Assembly (NCBI GenBank): GCA_963733765.1
Contig: CAVTEI010000003.1
Location: forward strand, 3,224,001 to 3,288,000
Direction of reading: 5' to 3'
DNA length: 64,000 bases
Origin: DATKAS01 sp963733765
Lineage (GTDB): Bacteria; Actinomycetota; Acidimicrobiia; Acidimicrobiales; DATKAS01
Of this stretch, positions 1 to 8,317 are shown in pieces. The translations under genes were made by a program, and so were the position numbers. The notes below the pieces were generated by a model, which worked only from the letters and a program-made list of their open reading frames with translations, ran no database searches and was not told where the DNA came from. Within the stretch, counting starts at the first letter, position 1, and each line of letters opens with the position of its first letter.

Positions 1-1171
1 ATCTGCTGACGTCGTAGTCCTGGCCGAAGTGCAGTCGACACGCGTGCACGTCACGCCAGTACCGCTGCATCGGGTTGGAGGTGAGGATCGCGCTCGCCCC
101 GGCGGCCTGGAACAGGCGCTCGACGATGGCCATCGCTCTCTCAGTGACGAAGGGGAACGAGTGCTGCATGGCGTTGAACTTCGCCTCGGTGAGCTTCTCC
201 CCCGTCATCCCGAACTCCTGCATCGAGTCGCAGAGCTGCTTGTAGTACGTCGTGAGCGACTCGAGCTCGTGCACCGACTCGGCCAACCGCATGTGACTCG
301 CGGCGTTGAGAATTCCCTGGGCGCCGGTCATCACACTCTTCCGACTGCGCTGGCGCTTCGTGTACTCCTCGACCATTCCGTCCGCGCACCCGAGCGCGAC
401 GGCAGCGAAGAAGGTGCCGAAGATCAACGCGAACGGAATGCGGCTGATCCAGTTGTCGACCGACCCGGCCCCGCGACTGCGGCCGAAGTTCATCGCCATC
501 ACTTCTTCGGCGCGCCGGTTCGGCACGAACAAGTTGTCGAAGACGAGATCATGCGAGCCCGATCCACTCATGCACGTCGCGTGCCAGGTGTCGTCGATCT
601 CGTACTGGCTGCGGTGCACCATGAAGAGGTACGGGCGGTAGTTGCGCTCCGGGAACTGCTTGTCGCTCACGTCGGGAACGTGCGCGCCGACCATCGCCCA
701 CTCGGCGTGCTCGCAACCGCTCGACCACCGACCCCGGCCAGACACCACAAATCCCCCGTCGACGAGCTTCGCCTTCATGGCCGGAGAGCCCGACGAGCAG
801 ATGATCGTGTCCGGGCCCGTCGCGAAGACCTCGTCCTGAACGGACGGCTCCCACAGCCCGATCGCCGCTTGATGCACGTTGAGCACTCCGGCGACCCATC
901 CCGTCGACGGGCAGGCCTTCGTGACGGTGCGCACTCCGTCGCAGAAGTCCCAGAGGTCGCGCTCATCCCCTCCGCGCTCGGCCGGCACGAACGCGCGGAC
1001 GAAGCCGGCATTTCGGATGATCTCGACGTTCTCGGGGGGAACGGAGCGAGCGGCCTCGGTTTGCGCCGCACGCGATGCGATTGCATCGAGGTGCGGACGC
1101 ACGCGATCGGACAACGTTTCACCAAGAGCAGTGCCCTGCCCGTTGATGGACCGGCTGATCGTCTGGACCAT
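1..1171 (-). CDS. Flavin-dependent monooxygenase, HsaA-like (3' end off left edge)
   Basis: This reads as an acyl-CoA-dehydrogenase-fold flavin monooxygenase, oxygenase component. The closest match I recognise is HsaA, which hydroxylates the phenolic 3-HSA steroid intermediate using reduced flavin. About 390 codons are open without a break, and the stop lies beyond base 1. The block WSSGCEHAEW in the middle and the C-terminal RYWRDVHACR are typical of this family, as is STGWVAGV near residue 80. ATG at 1171 is preceded by GAGG seven bases upstream and lies 10 bases after the stop of azoR, so the two are probably cotranscribed. The azoreductase could supply reduced flavin or reduce a quinone product (inference). 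A related two-component phenol or indole monooxygenase is an alternative; the substrate cannot be read from sequence. Confidence 0.82.
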   Translation of the reverse strand, partial: MVQTISRSINGQGTALGETLSDRVRPHLDAIASRAAQTEAARSVPPENVEIIRNAGFVRAFVPAERGGDERDLWDFCDGVRTVTKACPSTGWVAGVLNVHQAAIGLWEPSVQDEVFATGPDTIICSSGSPAMKAKLVDGGFVVSGRGRWSSGCEHAEWAMVGAHVPDVSDKQFPERNYRPYLFMVHRSQYEIDDTWHATCMSGSGSHDLVFDNLFVPNRRAEEVMAMNFGRSRGAGSVDNWISRIPFALIFGTFFAAVALGCADGMVEEYTKRQRSRKSVMTGAQGILNAASHMRLAESVHELESLTTYYKQLCDSMQEFGMTGEKLTEAKFNAMQHSFPFVTERAMAIVERLFQAAGASAILTSNPMQRYWRDVHACRLHFGQDYDVSR

Positions 1172-1180
1172 CTCCGCGCC

Positions 1181-1794
1181 TCAGGCCGCGAGCTGAGCGA
1201 TCACGGATTCCGCGGCGCGAGTGATGTCGGCGATCTGGTCGACGCGCTGTCGCATGCCCTCGGCCCGGATGAAGGTGACGTCATACAGGCCGAGGAACCC
1301 GAGAAGGATGCGAAGGAGCGGCTCCTGGAAGTCGAACGCGCTTGCCGGGGGTTCCGAGTAGTCGCCGCCGCGGGCCGCGATCACGAAGACCTTCTTCCCG
1401 AACAGCTTCCCCGCGCGGCGCCGGGAGCGAAGTACTCGAACGTGCGCCCCGCAACTGTCACGTAGTCGACCCACGACTTCAGCTGGGTGCAGAGCGTGAA
1501 GTTGATCATCGGCGCGCCGATCACGATGATGTCGGCCGCCTCGAGCTGGTCGATGAGGCGATCCGAGATCGCGAGCGCCTCGACCATCTCGGGCGTCCGC
1601 TCCTCGGGCGGGCACACGAGCCCCTCCAACCACGCGGGGCCTTGATGGGGCAGCGGATCGGTGACCAAGTCGAGATGGTCGACCTCGACGTTTCCGTGGC
1701 TCGCCGTCCAGGTCTCTACGAACTTGTCGGAGAGCACGCGGCTCACTGATCGCCCCATTTGCGGGCTGGACTGAATGTGCAGAAGACGCGGCAC
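1181..1794 (-). CDS. azoR: FMN-dependent NADH:quinone/azo reductase (one frame break)
   Basis: This is a flavodoxin-fold AzoR-type reductase of about 204 residues, which transfers electrons from NAD(P)H through FMN to quinones or azo compounds. The N-terminus PRLLHIQSSP, the central APMINFTLCTQLKSWVDYV and the FMN-side segment KLFGKKVFVIAARGG match the family in order. The frame changes once near 1410, just before KLFGKK, so the gene needs a one-base correction. GTG at 1794 is chosen because a G-run ribosome site lies five bases upstream and the protein begins at the family's usual point; GTG at 1815 would add seven residues. It sits upstream of the HsaA-like gene and divergent from a LysR regulator, the usual arrangement for an inducible reductase. 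Confidence 0.82.
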
Positions 1795-1902
1795 GAGAAC
1801 CCCCTGTTCCGTCACCCTCCTGCACGATGTGCCCTTTCGGATCATCGGACAAGTCGATATGACTGAGGTGATCAATCAGCCTGGCCGATGTATGGTCCGG
1901 TC

Positions 1903-2829
1903 GTGTCTCTCGAATCGACGAACCTGAATCTGATCCCGGTGCTGCGCGCCTTGCTCCGCGAAGAGAGCGTGGTGGGCGCCGCCAAGCAGGTATCGCTGTC
2001 ACAGCCGGCGGTCAGCGGCGCACTGGCCCGACTTCGCGAGGTGCTCGACGACCCGCTCCTCGTTCGCGTGGGACGGTCGATGCGTCTGACGCCCGCGCGC
2101 AGAAGATGAAGCCGCACGTAGAGCAGATCTGCTCGGAGATCGAGCGGCTCTTCGAGTCGGAGATACTTCGACCCGGCCACCGCGGACATCTCGTTCGTCG
2201 TCGCGGCGCCGGACCACCTCGCGTTCTTGCTCAGCAGGGCGCTGCTCGTCCGCCTACGCGACGAGGCGCCCGGAGTTCGGATCCGGTTCGTGGACCCCCC
2301 GCTGAACCTGCACGAGCTGCTCCACGACTGCACCATCGATCTCGCGGTGCTGCGGCAACTTTCACATCTGGCCGCGCGTCGAATACGAGTCCTTGTTCTT
2401 CGAACGCATGGTCGCCGTCGTCGCGACCGACCATCCGCTGGCCAAGAGAACCCGCGTGCGCGCGGTCGGATCTGTCGAAGTACCCGGGCGTGAACATGTT
2501 CACGGGCGCCATCACGTCGAGGCAGGACATCAAGCCGATGACCGGCCTACCGAGTCTCGACTGGCCGTCTCAGATCATGGTGGGCCAGTTCACGGACGCC
2601 GTCATGCTCGCCGTGGAGGCGCCAATTGTCGCCAGGGCGCCCGCATCGCTCGGCGAGTATCTCAGCTCGATCCTCCCGCTCGTGGTGGTGCAGCTCACCG
2701 GGGAGGACAACCAGATCGACACCGGCATGTTCTGGGCCCCGGTCCAGCAGGACGGTCCCGAGCAGATCTGGCTGCGGGCGGTGATGCGGGAAAGCCTCGC
2801 CCCCTGGACGTCGGGCGCCCCGGAGCTAA
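1903..2829 (+). CDS. LysR-family transcriptional regulator (several frame breaks)
   Basis: The N-terminus carries a LysR winged helix-turn-helix: VVGAAKQVSLSQPAVSGALA followed by LREVLDDPLLVRVGRSMRLTP. The effector domain then continues in other frames (ISFVVAAPDHLAFLL, FFERMVAVVATDHPLAKRT, YPGVNMFTGAI, GPEQIWLRAVMRE). Frame changes are needed near 2103, 2163, 2358 and 2465. The last frame stays open to 3029, but that would run far into the convergent VOC gene. A TAA in another frame at 2827-2829 gives the usual length of about 308 residues, so I end the gene there with low certainty. GTG 1903 gives VSLESTNLNL; ATG 1888 is the alternative. It probably controls the divergent azoR and monooxygenase genes. 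Confidence 0.72.
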
Positions 2830-3103
2830 CCGAAGCGGACGTAGTCAGTGGTGTCGTCGAGCATCTCGGGCCCAGAGCTCGGCAGCATCTCGAAGTGGCT
2901 GAGCGCAGCATCGACATCGCCTTCCCAGAACGCGTTCGGTACCGTGTAGTGCACCTCCACACCGTTGCCGTCCGGGTCCTCGATGTAGGCGCTGTGGGTC
3001 ATTGCTCGAAGCTCAAGACCTCGGTGTAGAAGCGGTGCGAAGCCTGAATGTCGCGGACGGTGAGGACGAGGTGTCCGACTCGAGGGCCGATCGGTGCCGT
3101 CAT
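2826..3103 (-). pseudogene. VOC (glyoxalase/extradiol dioxygenase) gene with internal deletion
   Basis: The first 33 codons (GHLVLTVRDIQASHRFYTEVL) are a typical start of a vicinal-oxygen-chelate protein. The frame then stops at about 3000. Sequence resumes in another frame with AYIEDPDGNGVEVHYTVP, which is the second metal-side motif of the same fold, and ends at 2826. Compared with the intact VOC gene at 16833-17396, roughly 65 residues between these two motifs are absent, including the middle strands. This is therefore more than a single-base error: it is either a real deletion or about 200 bases lost in assembly. The start at 3103 has AGGAG six bases upstream. It lies 10 bases after the dioxygenase-like gene and is probably in its operon. 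Confidence 0.7.
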
Positions 3104-3112
3104 GGTGAGCTC

Positions 3113-3960
3113 CTAACTCGGGACCTCGATACGCGAGCGATAGACGATCGGGAACGCATCCTCGTCGGTGATGAGCGCGCCAGGCTCGAGCCAGGTGTCG
3201 GCTGCGCTCACGACAGGGTCCGCTCCCGGGACGGGATCCCAGCGGGCGTCGTCGCCCAGCCATCGCCACGACACTGCGACACGACGGTGGGCACCACCGT
3301 TGCCGCGGCTGCGGTGGACGATGCGGTAGTCGAACAACAGCGCGTCACCGGGTTCGACGTCGAAGCCGATGACCTCGAAGCGGTCCGGATGATCCTCGAA
3401 GACCTCGACTTCATCGGGGAAGGAGCGCGACATAGTCACCGAAGTTCGGCCAGATCTTGTTGAGCTTCTCGACCTCCGTCGGACCACCGAAGTAGGGCCG
3501 GTAGGTGATTCCCCACGCATGGCTGCCCCGAACGAACTCGAGCGCCGAAGAGTCGACACTCGCCTCCGTGAGCGCGACCCACGTCGAGCACACCTGGGTT
3601 CCGCTGATCGGCCAGAACGGATTGTCCTGGTGCCAGTGGAAGACCTCGGCGGCGCCGGGATCCTTGACGAACACTTGCTCGAAGTAAAGCCGGACGGTGT
3701 CACTCGCCGTCGCTTGCGCGGCCAACGCCGCGAGACCCGACTCGAACGCGAAGTGACGGAACTCGTCGTTGTGGCGATAGAGCCGGCGAGTCATGCCGGT
3801 CGACGCCGCGCACCCCGTCGCCGTACCGAGCCAGCAGCTCGTCGTCGACGGCAGCAATCGCGCGCGGCACCAGCTCCGCCGGAAACGCTGCCGGGACGTG
3901 CACGACGCCATCCCGGCGGAACGTCTGGATCTCGTGGTCGGTCAATGCTCGGCGATTCAT
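3113..3960 (-). CDS. Phytanoyl-CoA dioxygenase (PhyH) family protein (two frame breaks)
   Basis: This is a member of the Fe(II)/2-oxoglutarate-dependent PhyH family, about 282 residues. LTDHEIQTFRRDGVVHVPAAF is the characteristic N-terminus. The iron-binding His-x-Asp is in FHWHQDNPFWPISGTQ, and the distal His is in DYRIVHRSRGN. Frame changes are needed near 3810 and 3425. ATG at 3960 has a strong GAGGAGG five bases upstream. The gene is divergent from a TetR regulator, and the shared intergenic region holds two copies of a palindrome, which strongly suggests direct repression. The substrate is unknown; the family hydroxylates acyl-CoAs, alkaloid-like compounds and small acids. Confidence 0.82.
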
Positions 3961-3985
3961 GGCGCCTCCTCGTCTTATCCAATTT

Positions 3986-3999
3986 CTGAGGATACTCAG
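3986..3999. promoter_or_regulatory. Putative TetR operator, copy 1
   Basis: On the minus strand this reads CTGAGTATCCTCAG, a palindrome with five-base arms (CTGAG/CTCAG). It lies 26 bases upstream of the dioxygenase-like start at 3960. The same motif with a different centre occurs at 4041-4054. Confidence 0.6.
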
Positions 4000-4040
4000 T
4001 TTTTGAGGCCCGGCAAGATGGAACGTTCGCCTCTGGCGAA

Positions 4041-4054
4041 CTGAGTACGCTCAG
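4041..4054. promoter_or_regulatory. Putative TetR operator, copy 2
   Basis: This reads CTGAGTACGCTCAG, matching copy 1 in CTGAGTANNCTCAG, and the arms extend to ACTGAG/CTCAGT. It ends five bases before the TetR start codon at 4060, as expected for an autorepressor site. A separate perfect repeat GTTCGC/GCGAAC at 4025-4041 touches its left edge. Confidence 0.62.
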
Positions 4055-4059
4055 TTTCG

Positions 4060-4669
4060 ATGGAGACGCTCGGCCGCCGCGAGCAGAACAAGATCGAGAA
4101 GCGCCAACGGCTGATGGCCGCCGCTCGCCAGCTCTTCCAGACCGACGGGCTCGCGGCCACCACCAGCGCCATCGCACAGGCCGCAGGGGTCGGCGAGGGG
4201 ACGCTCTATCTGTACTTCGCCTCGAAAGAGGACCTCCTGGTCGAGGTCTTCCAGGACGACATCCGGCGCATCTGGAACGACGCGTTCGCGCTCGTACGGC
4301 CTGAGGATCCGATCGTCGAGCAGATCATCGGTGTCTTCGGTGGCGTCACGAGCGTGCACGAGCGCGATGCGGATCTCGCTCGCATCTGGTTTGGCGAACT
4401 GCCTTTCGCCTCGCGGTCGACTCAGAGTGCGGCGAACGATGTGGTGGCGTGGGCGCAGCACCGGCTCGAAGCGCTGCTCGACGGCGCGGCGCCTGCGCGG
4501 GGAGCTCGATTCCGACGTCGACGTCGTCACTCTTGCTCGCATGTGCCTCGACCTCTGGATTGCCTTGATGATCCGGCGGCACTCGGGGGCGATCACCGCC
4601 GACCGGGCGATCGAACGACTCGCCGCGGCGCTGCGCATGACGTTTCGCTACATGGTGCCTCAGACGTAG
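4060..4669 (+). CDS. TetR/AcrR-family transcriptional regulator (one frame break)
   Basis: The protein of about 203 residues has a TetR helix-turn-helix at residues 20-60 (LMAAARQLFQTDGLAATTSA, IAQAAGVGEGTLYLYFASKE). It ends with a variable ligand domain (DVDVVTLARMCLDLWIALMI). One base change is needed near 4490, after ALLDGAA. The start ATG follows immediately on a palindrome that also occurs upstream of the divergent dioxygenase-like gene. It therefore probably represses both itself and that gene, with an acyl or aromatic ligand as inducer (inference). Confidence 0.85.
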
Positions 4670-4708
4670 CGTCAAGCTACGGAAGCGGGGCGAGCAAGCA
4701 GCACTGCG

Positions 4709-5512
4709 ATGGGGAGCGCGTACATGCGCGCCGCGGCACCTTCAGTTCGACCCGCCACCATGGATCCTCCACGACGTCGTTGCGCGATCACTGTTGAGCG
4801 ACCGCTACCTCGCCGCAATCGAGGCTGCGACGGCGGACTGGCCGCCCGAAGTCTTCGCGGCATTTCGGTCCCACTTCACAGCCCGTGCTCGGCTCGCTGA
4901 AGACGTAGCCGTCGATCGACTCGCTACCGGACGAGGCGACTACGTCATCCTCGGAGCGGGCGCCGATTCGTTCGCCTGGCGCCATCCCGTCGCCGCGGAG
5001 TTCACGATTTGGGAGATCGACCACCCCGCATCGCAGTCATGGAAGCGAGCGGCACTGGGACGTGCGAGCCTCGCTGAGCCGCCGAACGTCCAGTTCGTCC
5101 CCGCCGATCTCGCACTGGCCTCACTCGGCGATCTCGGGCTCCCGCGAAGCGCCACCTGGAACTGGCTTGGCGTGACCCAATACTTGGATCGCGCCGCGAC
5201 CCGAGTCGACCCTGAGCGCGATCGCGTCCATGGGCGTGGGAACAACTGCCGTTGTGGAGTTCCTGTTGACCGCGGAGCTTTGCGACGACCTGGGGGCAGC
5301 GTTTCCGCGTGGACGCTGTCCGCATCGCGAAGCAGGCGGGCGAACCGATGCTCAGCTTCTACGAGCCCTCCGAGATCGACGAGGTCCTTCGGCGTACTGG
5401 TTTCTCCAACGCCCAGCTGCTCGACACTCGCGCCGTCTCCGAGCGTTGCCTTCCCGTCGGCGCTCAGCTCCGACTTCCCGGCGCCGCGATCTTTGCCATC
5501 GCCACCGTGTGA
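4709..5512 (+). CDS. SAM-dependent methyltransferase, LCM/TIGR00027-like (three frame breaks)
   Basis: This belongs to the leucine-carboxyl-methyltransferase-like group of class I methyltransferases common in actinobacteria. The order of motifs is PWILHDVVARSLL, FRSHFTARARLAED, the SAM-binding YVILGAGADSFAWR, and WEIDHPASQSWK. WNWLGVTQYLD and the C-terminal PMLSFYEPSEIDEVLRRTGF follow. Frame changes are needed near 4740, 5200 and 5305; the outer limits give 267 residues, normal for the family. ATG 4709 is the likely start, 40 bases after the TetR gene, so cotranscription is possible. The substrate is unknown. Confidence 0.72.
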
Positions 5513-5522
5513 CTGCTCTCGG

Positions 5523-6521
5523 TCAGATGTGAGGCAGCACTTCTTCGGTGAACCGAACGAACGAGTCGTGGGACAGCGGAGCGATCATCAAGTAGCCGAG
5601 GTGCATCTGTTCGGCGAGGCGGGCCAGCTCGTCACGGACGCGCGCCGGTGAACCCCACACGATCTTCTCGTCGACATAGCCGTCGATGCGAGATTCGACA
5701 TCGGCGCCGAACCCATTCGGCCCGACCGGCACGCCGATGGCGCCCCCATCGGCGTTGGCATAGGCGCCGATCGTCCACGCGGCGCCGGCGCGGGCGATCT
5801 CGCGGGCCTCCTCGTCCGTCGCAGCTACGGCGAGGAGGCGCGCCATGGGTGTGTCGCTCGGTGGCCCGAACCCGTGGGTGGCTCGCTCCTCGCAGTACCG
5901 CTCGTACTTGGCGCCGATCTCGGCGAACGACGCGTGCGGATCCATCAAGATCTCGTAGCCCATCGAGGCCGCCCACGACACGGCATCGGGTGAGGTGGCC
6001 GCCACCCAGGTCGGCGGGCCCGGTTGCTGAGCCGGCTTCGGCAGCACCTCCACATCGTCGAAGTGCCAGTACTTGCCATGGAACGTGAGGCGCTCGTTGC
6101 GCCATGCGGCGAGAACGACCTCGACGGCTTCCCGGAATCGGGGAGCCGTCTCGTCGAGCGGGACACCGAAGGCCTCGAACTCCGTGCGCTCGAATCCGCG
6201 GCCGGCTCCCCAGTTCACCCGTCCACCGGTGAGCACATCGAGCAGGGCGACCTCCTCGGCCAATCGAAGCGGGTGATACAAGGCCGCCAACGAGACCGCC
6301 GTTCCGATGCGGATCCGGTGGGTGCGGTGAGCGGCCTCGAGCGCCATCAGGTGCACGGACGGACACACGCTGTAGGTCGTGAAGTGGTGCTCGGCCAGCC
6401 ACACGGCGTCGTAGCCGGCGTCGTCCATGGTGACGATGCGCTGCAGCGCCCGCTCGTACACAGTGTGGAGCGGGACGCGTCGCTCGGGCCAGCTGAAGAA
6501 CTGGAGGACCCCGACCTTCAT
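5523..6521 (-). CDS. Luciferase-like (LLM) flavin/F420-dependent oxidoreductase
   Basis: This is an intact 332-residue member of the bacterial-luciferase superfamily. KVGVLQFFSWPERR begins the TIM barrel. DAVWLAEHHFTTYSVCPSV is the characteristic Glu-His-His region, and VNWGAGRGFERTEFEAFG is the cofactor-side loop. The ending GYLMIAPLSHDSF is usual. The frame remains open far upstream of ATG 6521, but family similarity begins exactly there. Members use reduced FMN or F420 in monooxygenation or hydride transfer; the substrate is unknown. It is divergent from an SDR gene. Confidence 0.88.
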   Translation of the reverse strand: MKVGVLQFFSWPERRVPLHTVYERALQRIVTMDDAGYDAVWLAEHHFTTYSVCPSVHLMALEAAHRTHRIRIGTAVSLAALYHPLRLAEEVALLDVLTGGRVNWGAGRGFERTEFEAFGVPLDETAPRFREAVEVVLAAWRNERLTFHGKYWHFDDVEVLPKPAQQPGPPTWVAATSPDAVSWAASMGYEILMDPHASFAEIGAKYERYCEERATHGFGPPSDTPMARLLAVAATDEEAREIARAGAAWTIGAYANADGGAIGVPVGPNGFGADVESRIDGYVDEKIVWGSPARVRDELARLAEQMHLGYLMIAPLSHDSFVRFTEEVLPHI

Positions 6522-6579
6522 GTCGCGACGATAAGCGCCGCCACCGGAGAAGTGCCGCTCTTCAGGAGGGAACACTGAG

Positions 6580-7510
6580 ATGCTCGTTGAACCCACCCTT
6601 CGGAGCGATCTGCTGGCCGGGCAGGTCGCCATCGTCACGGGCGGCTCACGCGGCATCGGCGGCGGGACCTCGACGATGCTCGCCGCCAACGGGGCGCGCG
6701 TGGTGATCGCCGACGTCGACGGCATCAAAGCCGACGAGACCGTCCGGGACGCTGAACGCAGAGTTCGGGGATGACGCGACGAGTGCGTTCGTCGCCGATC
6801 TCGTCGCGCCCGACGCGTGCGACGCCCTCGTGCAGCACACGCTCGATACGTATGGCGGGCTCGACATCGTCGTGAACAACGCCGGCTACGCGTGGGACGG
6901 CGGCATCCACAACATGAGCGACGAGCAGTTCCAAGCCATGCTCGACATCCACCTCGCCGTGCCGTTCCGCCTCGCCCGCGCGACCGCGCCGCACTTCCGA
7001 GCTCGGGCCGAGGAAGACGACGCGCGCGGCGTGAAGCGCCACCGCAAGACGGTGATGGTTTCATCGCTCGCGGGTCAGTGGGGTCTGGTCGGCGCGGGGA
7101 ACTACGCCTCGGCCAAGGCCGGGATGCTCGGACTCATGCGCACGCTCGCGCAAGAGTGGGGGCGCTTCCGGGTGAACGTCAACGCCGTCGCATTCGGCGT
7201 GGTCCAGACCCGATTCGGCCTGCCGCAGTCCGAGCACGAGGTCATCGAGACCGGCGGACGCACGATCCATGTGGGCATGCCGGCCAAACAGGCCGAGCGC
7301 ATGGGCGTCACCATCGACCCACATCGCGTCGTTCCCGATGAGGAGGTGTATGCCGCCAGGCCGATGCCACCACACATCGTCCCCCTCGGCCGTACGGGCA
7401 CGATCAGCGATGCCGCCAACGCGATCTTCTGGCTGTGCTCTCCACTGTCCGACTACGTCACCGGCCAAGTCGTCGCCGTGAATGGCGGCGCCCGCGGCGG
7501 CATGAGCTGA
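6580..7510 (+). CDS. Short-chain dehydrogenase/reductase (one frame break)
   Basis: This is a classical SDR of about 309 residues. The nucleotide-binding motif TGGSRGIGGG is near residue 20, and DIVVNNAGYAWDG is the NNAG motif. Catalytic Ser is in VMVSSLAGQWG, and Tyr/Lys are in NYASAKAGM. A tail of about 40 extra residues (GMPAKQAERMGV, PLGRTGTISDAANAIFWL) precedes the usual VTGQVVAVNGGA ending. One base change is needed near 6755, after DETVRD. ATG 6580 has AGGAGGG 10 bases upstream. It likely oxidises or reduces a hydroxyacyl or alcohol intermediate. Confidence 0.87.
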
Positions 7511-7528
7511 GCGCCGACCGCGAGGTTG

Positions 7529-8233
7529 GTGTCACCGTCGTTGGAAGTCTTTCTCACCCGAACGTTCCTGTTCACCGTCCTGCCGGTAGCTCTCGGGGCC
7601 GGGGTGATGGTGCTCGATGCCTCCGCGCGCGGTCGGCTCCGGCAAGCGGAAGCAATGCTGATCCCGCTCTTCATCATCGGCGTAGCCGGGAGCGGGTTCG
7701 GCGGATTCATCGCACACGTGTTCATCTCCGACGAGATCGCCGAGTCGATCGGTTGGGAGGCGGGCAGTCCGTTCCAGCTCGAGGTCGGGTTCGCCAACCT
7801 CGCCATCGGGCTCCTGGGAGCCATCGCTGCCGAACGGAGGGACGGATTCCGAGAGGCGACGGTGATCGCAGCCACCGTCTTTGCCGTTGGCGCCACGTTC
7901 GTCCACGTGGAGGACATTCTCGATTCCGGCAACCTGGCACCGGGCAACACGATCCAGAACGTTCCGAACCTTCTCCGCCCTGCGCTGCTCATCTTCTTCC
8001 TCAGGCGCTCTCGGCGCGCTGATCTGCCGCCCGGAGGCGGACGAGCCTTCGACGCTTGGCGGGCCCCGATCCTGCGGGCGTCCGTCGTGTGCGTGGTGAT
8101 CGTCTCGACGGCATTCGCGGTCGGCTTTGCCGTGGACCAAAGCGCGATCCTGGCCGCGTTCGGCACGCTCGTGGCCGCCGTCGGGTTCGGTGTGTCGATC
8201 CTCGTATCTCGCCGTCCGGCTCCGTCTCAATGA
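7529..8233 (+). CDS. Integral membrane protein, DUF6790-like
   Basis: This hydrophobic protein of about 234 residues has some six predicted membrane segments. Among them are FLFTVLPVALGAGVMVL, AMLIPLFIIGVAGSGFGGFI and ATVIAATVFAVGATFVHV, with two more near the C-terminus. The block FISDEIAESIGW followed by GSPFQLEVGFANLAIGLLG resembles the DUF6790 group of uncharacterised membrane proteins (from memory, not searched). The start is uncertain: GTG 7529 follows GAGG by three bases, while TTG 7526 and TTG 7541 are alternatives. It lies 18 bases after the SDR gene, so it may be cotranscribed. No function can be assigned. Confidence 0.72.
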   Translation: MSPSLEVFLTRTFLFTVLPVALGAGVMVLDASARGRLRQAEAMLIPLFIIGVAGSGFGGFIAHVFISDEIAESIGWEAGSPFQLEVGFANLAIGLLGAIAAERRDGFREATVIAATVFAVGATFVHVEDILDSGNLAPGNTIQNVPNLLRPALLIFFLRRSRRADLPPGGGRAFDAWRAPILRASVVCVVIVSTAFAVGFAVDQSAILAAFGTLVAAVGFGVSILVSRRPAPSQ

Positions 8234-8317
8234 GCGGCCGAGGCGGGGGTCTCCGTCGCATGTTGTGGGAGGCTGCGCCGGAGCGCCCGGGTGGGGGCGG
8301 AAAGAGGGGGAAACGGG

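Noticed and set aside
29..1465. A 478-codon plus-strand open frame at the left edge
   Set aside because: It lies opposite the HsaA-like and azoR genes, whose conserved motifs read on the minus strand; the product is low-complexity and unrecognisable.
1795..1902. A LysR binding site between azoR and the LysR gene
   Set aside because: TGATCAATCA at about 1869-1878 is suggestive, but the repeat is short, and T-N11-A patterns are too common to support a call.
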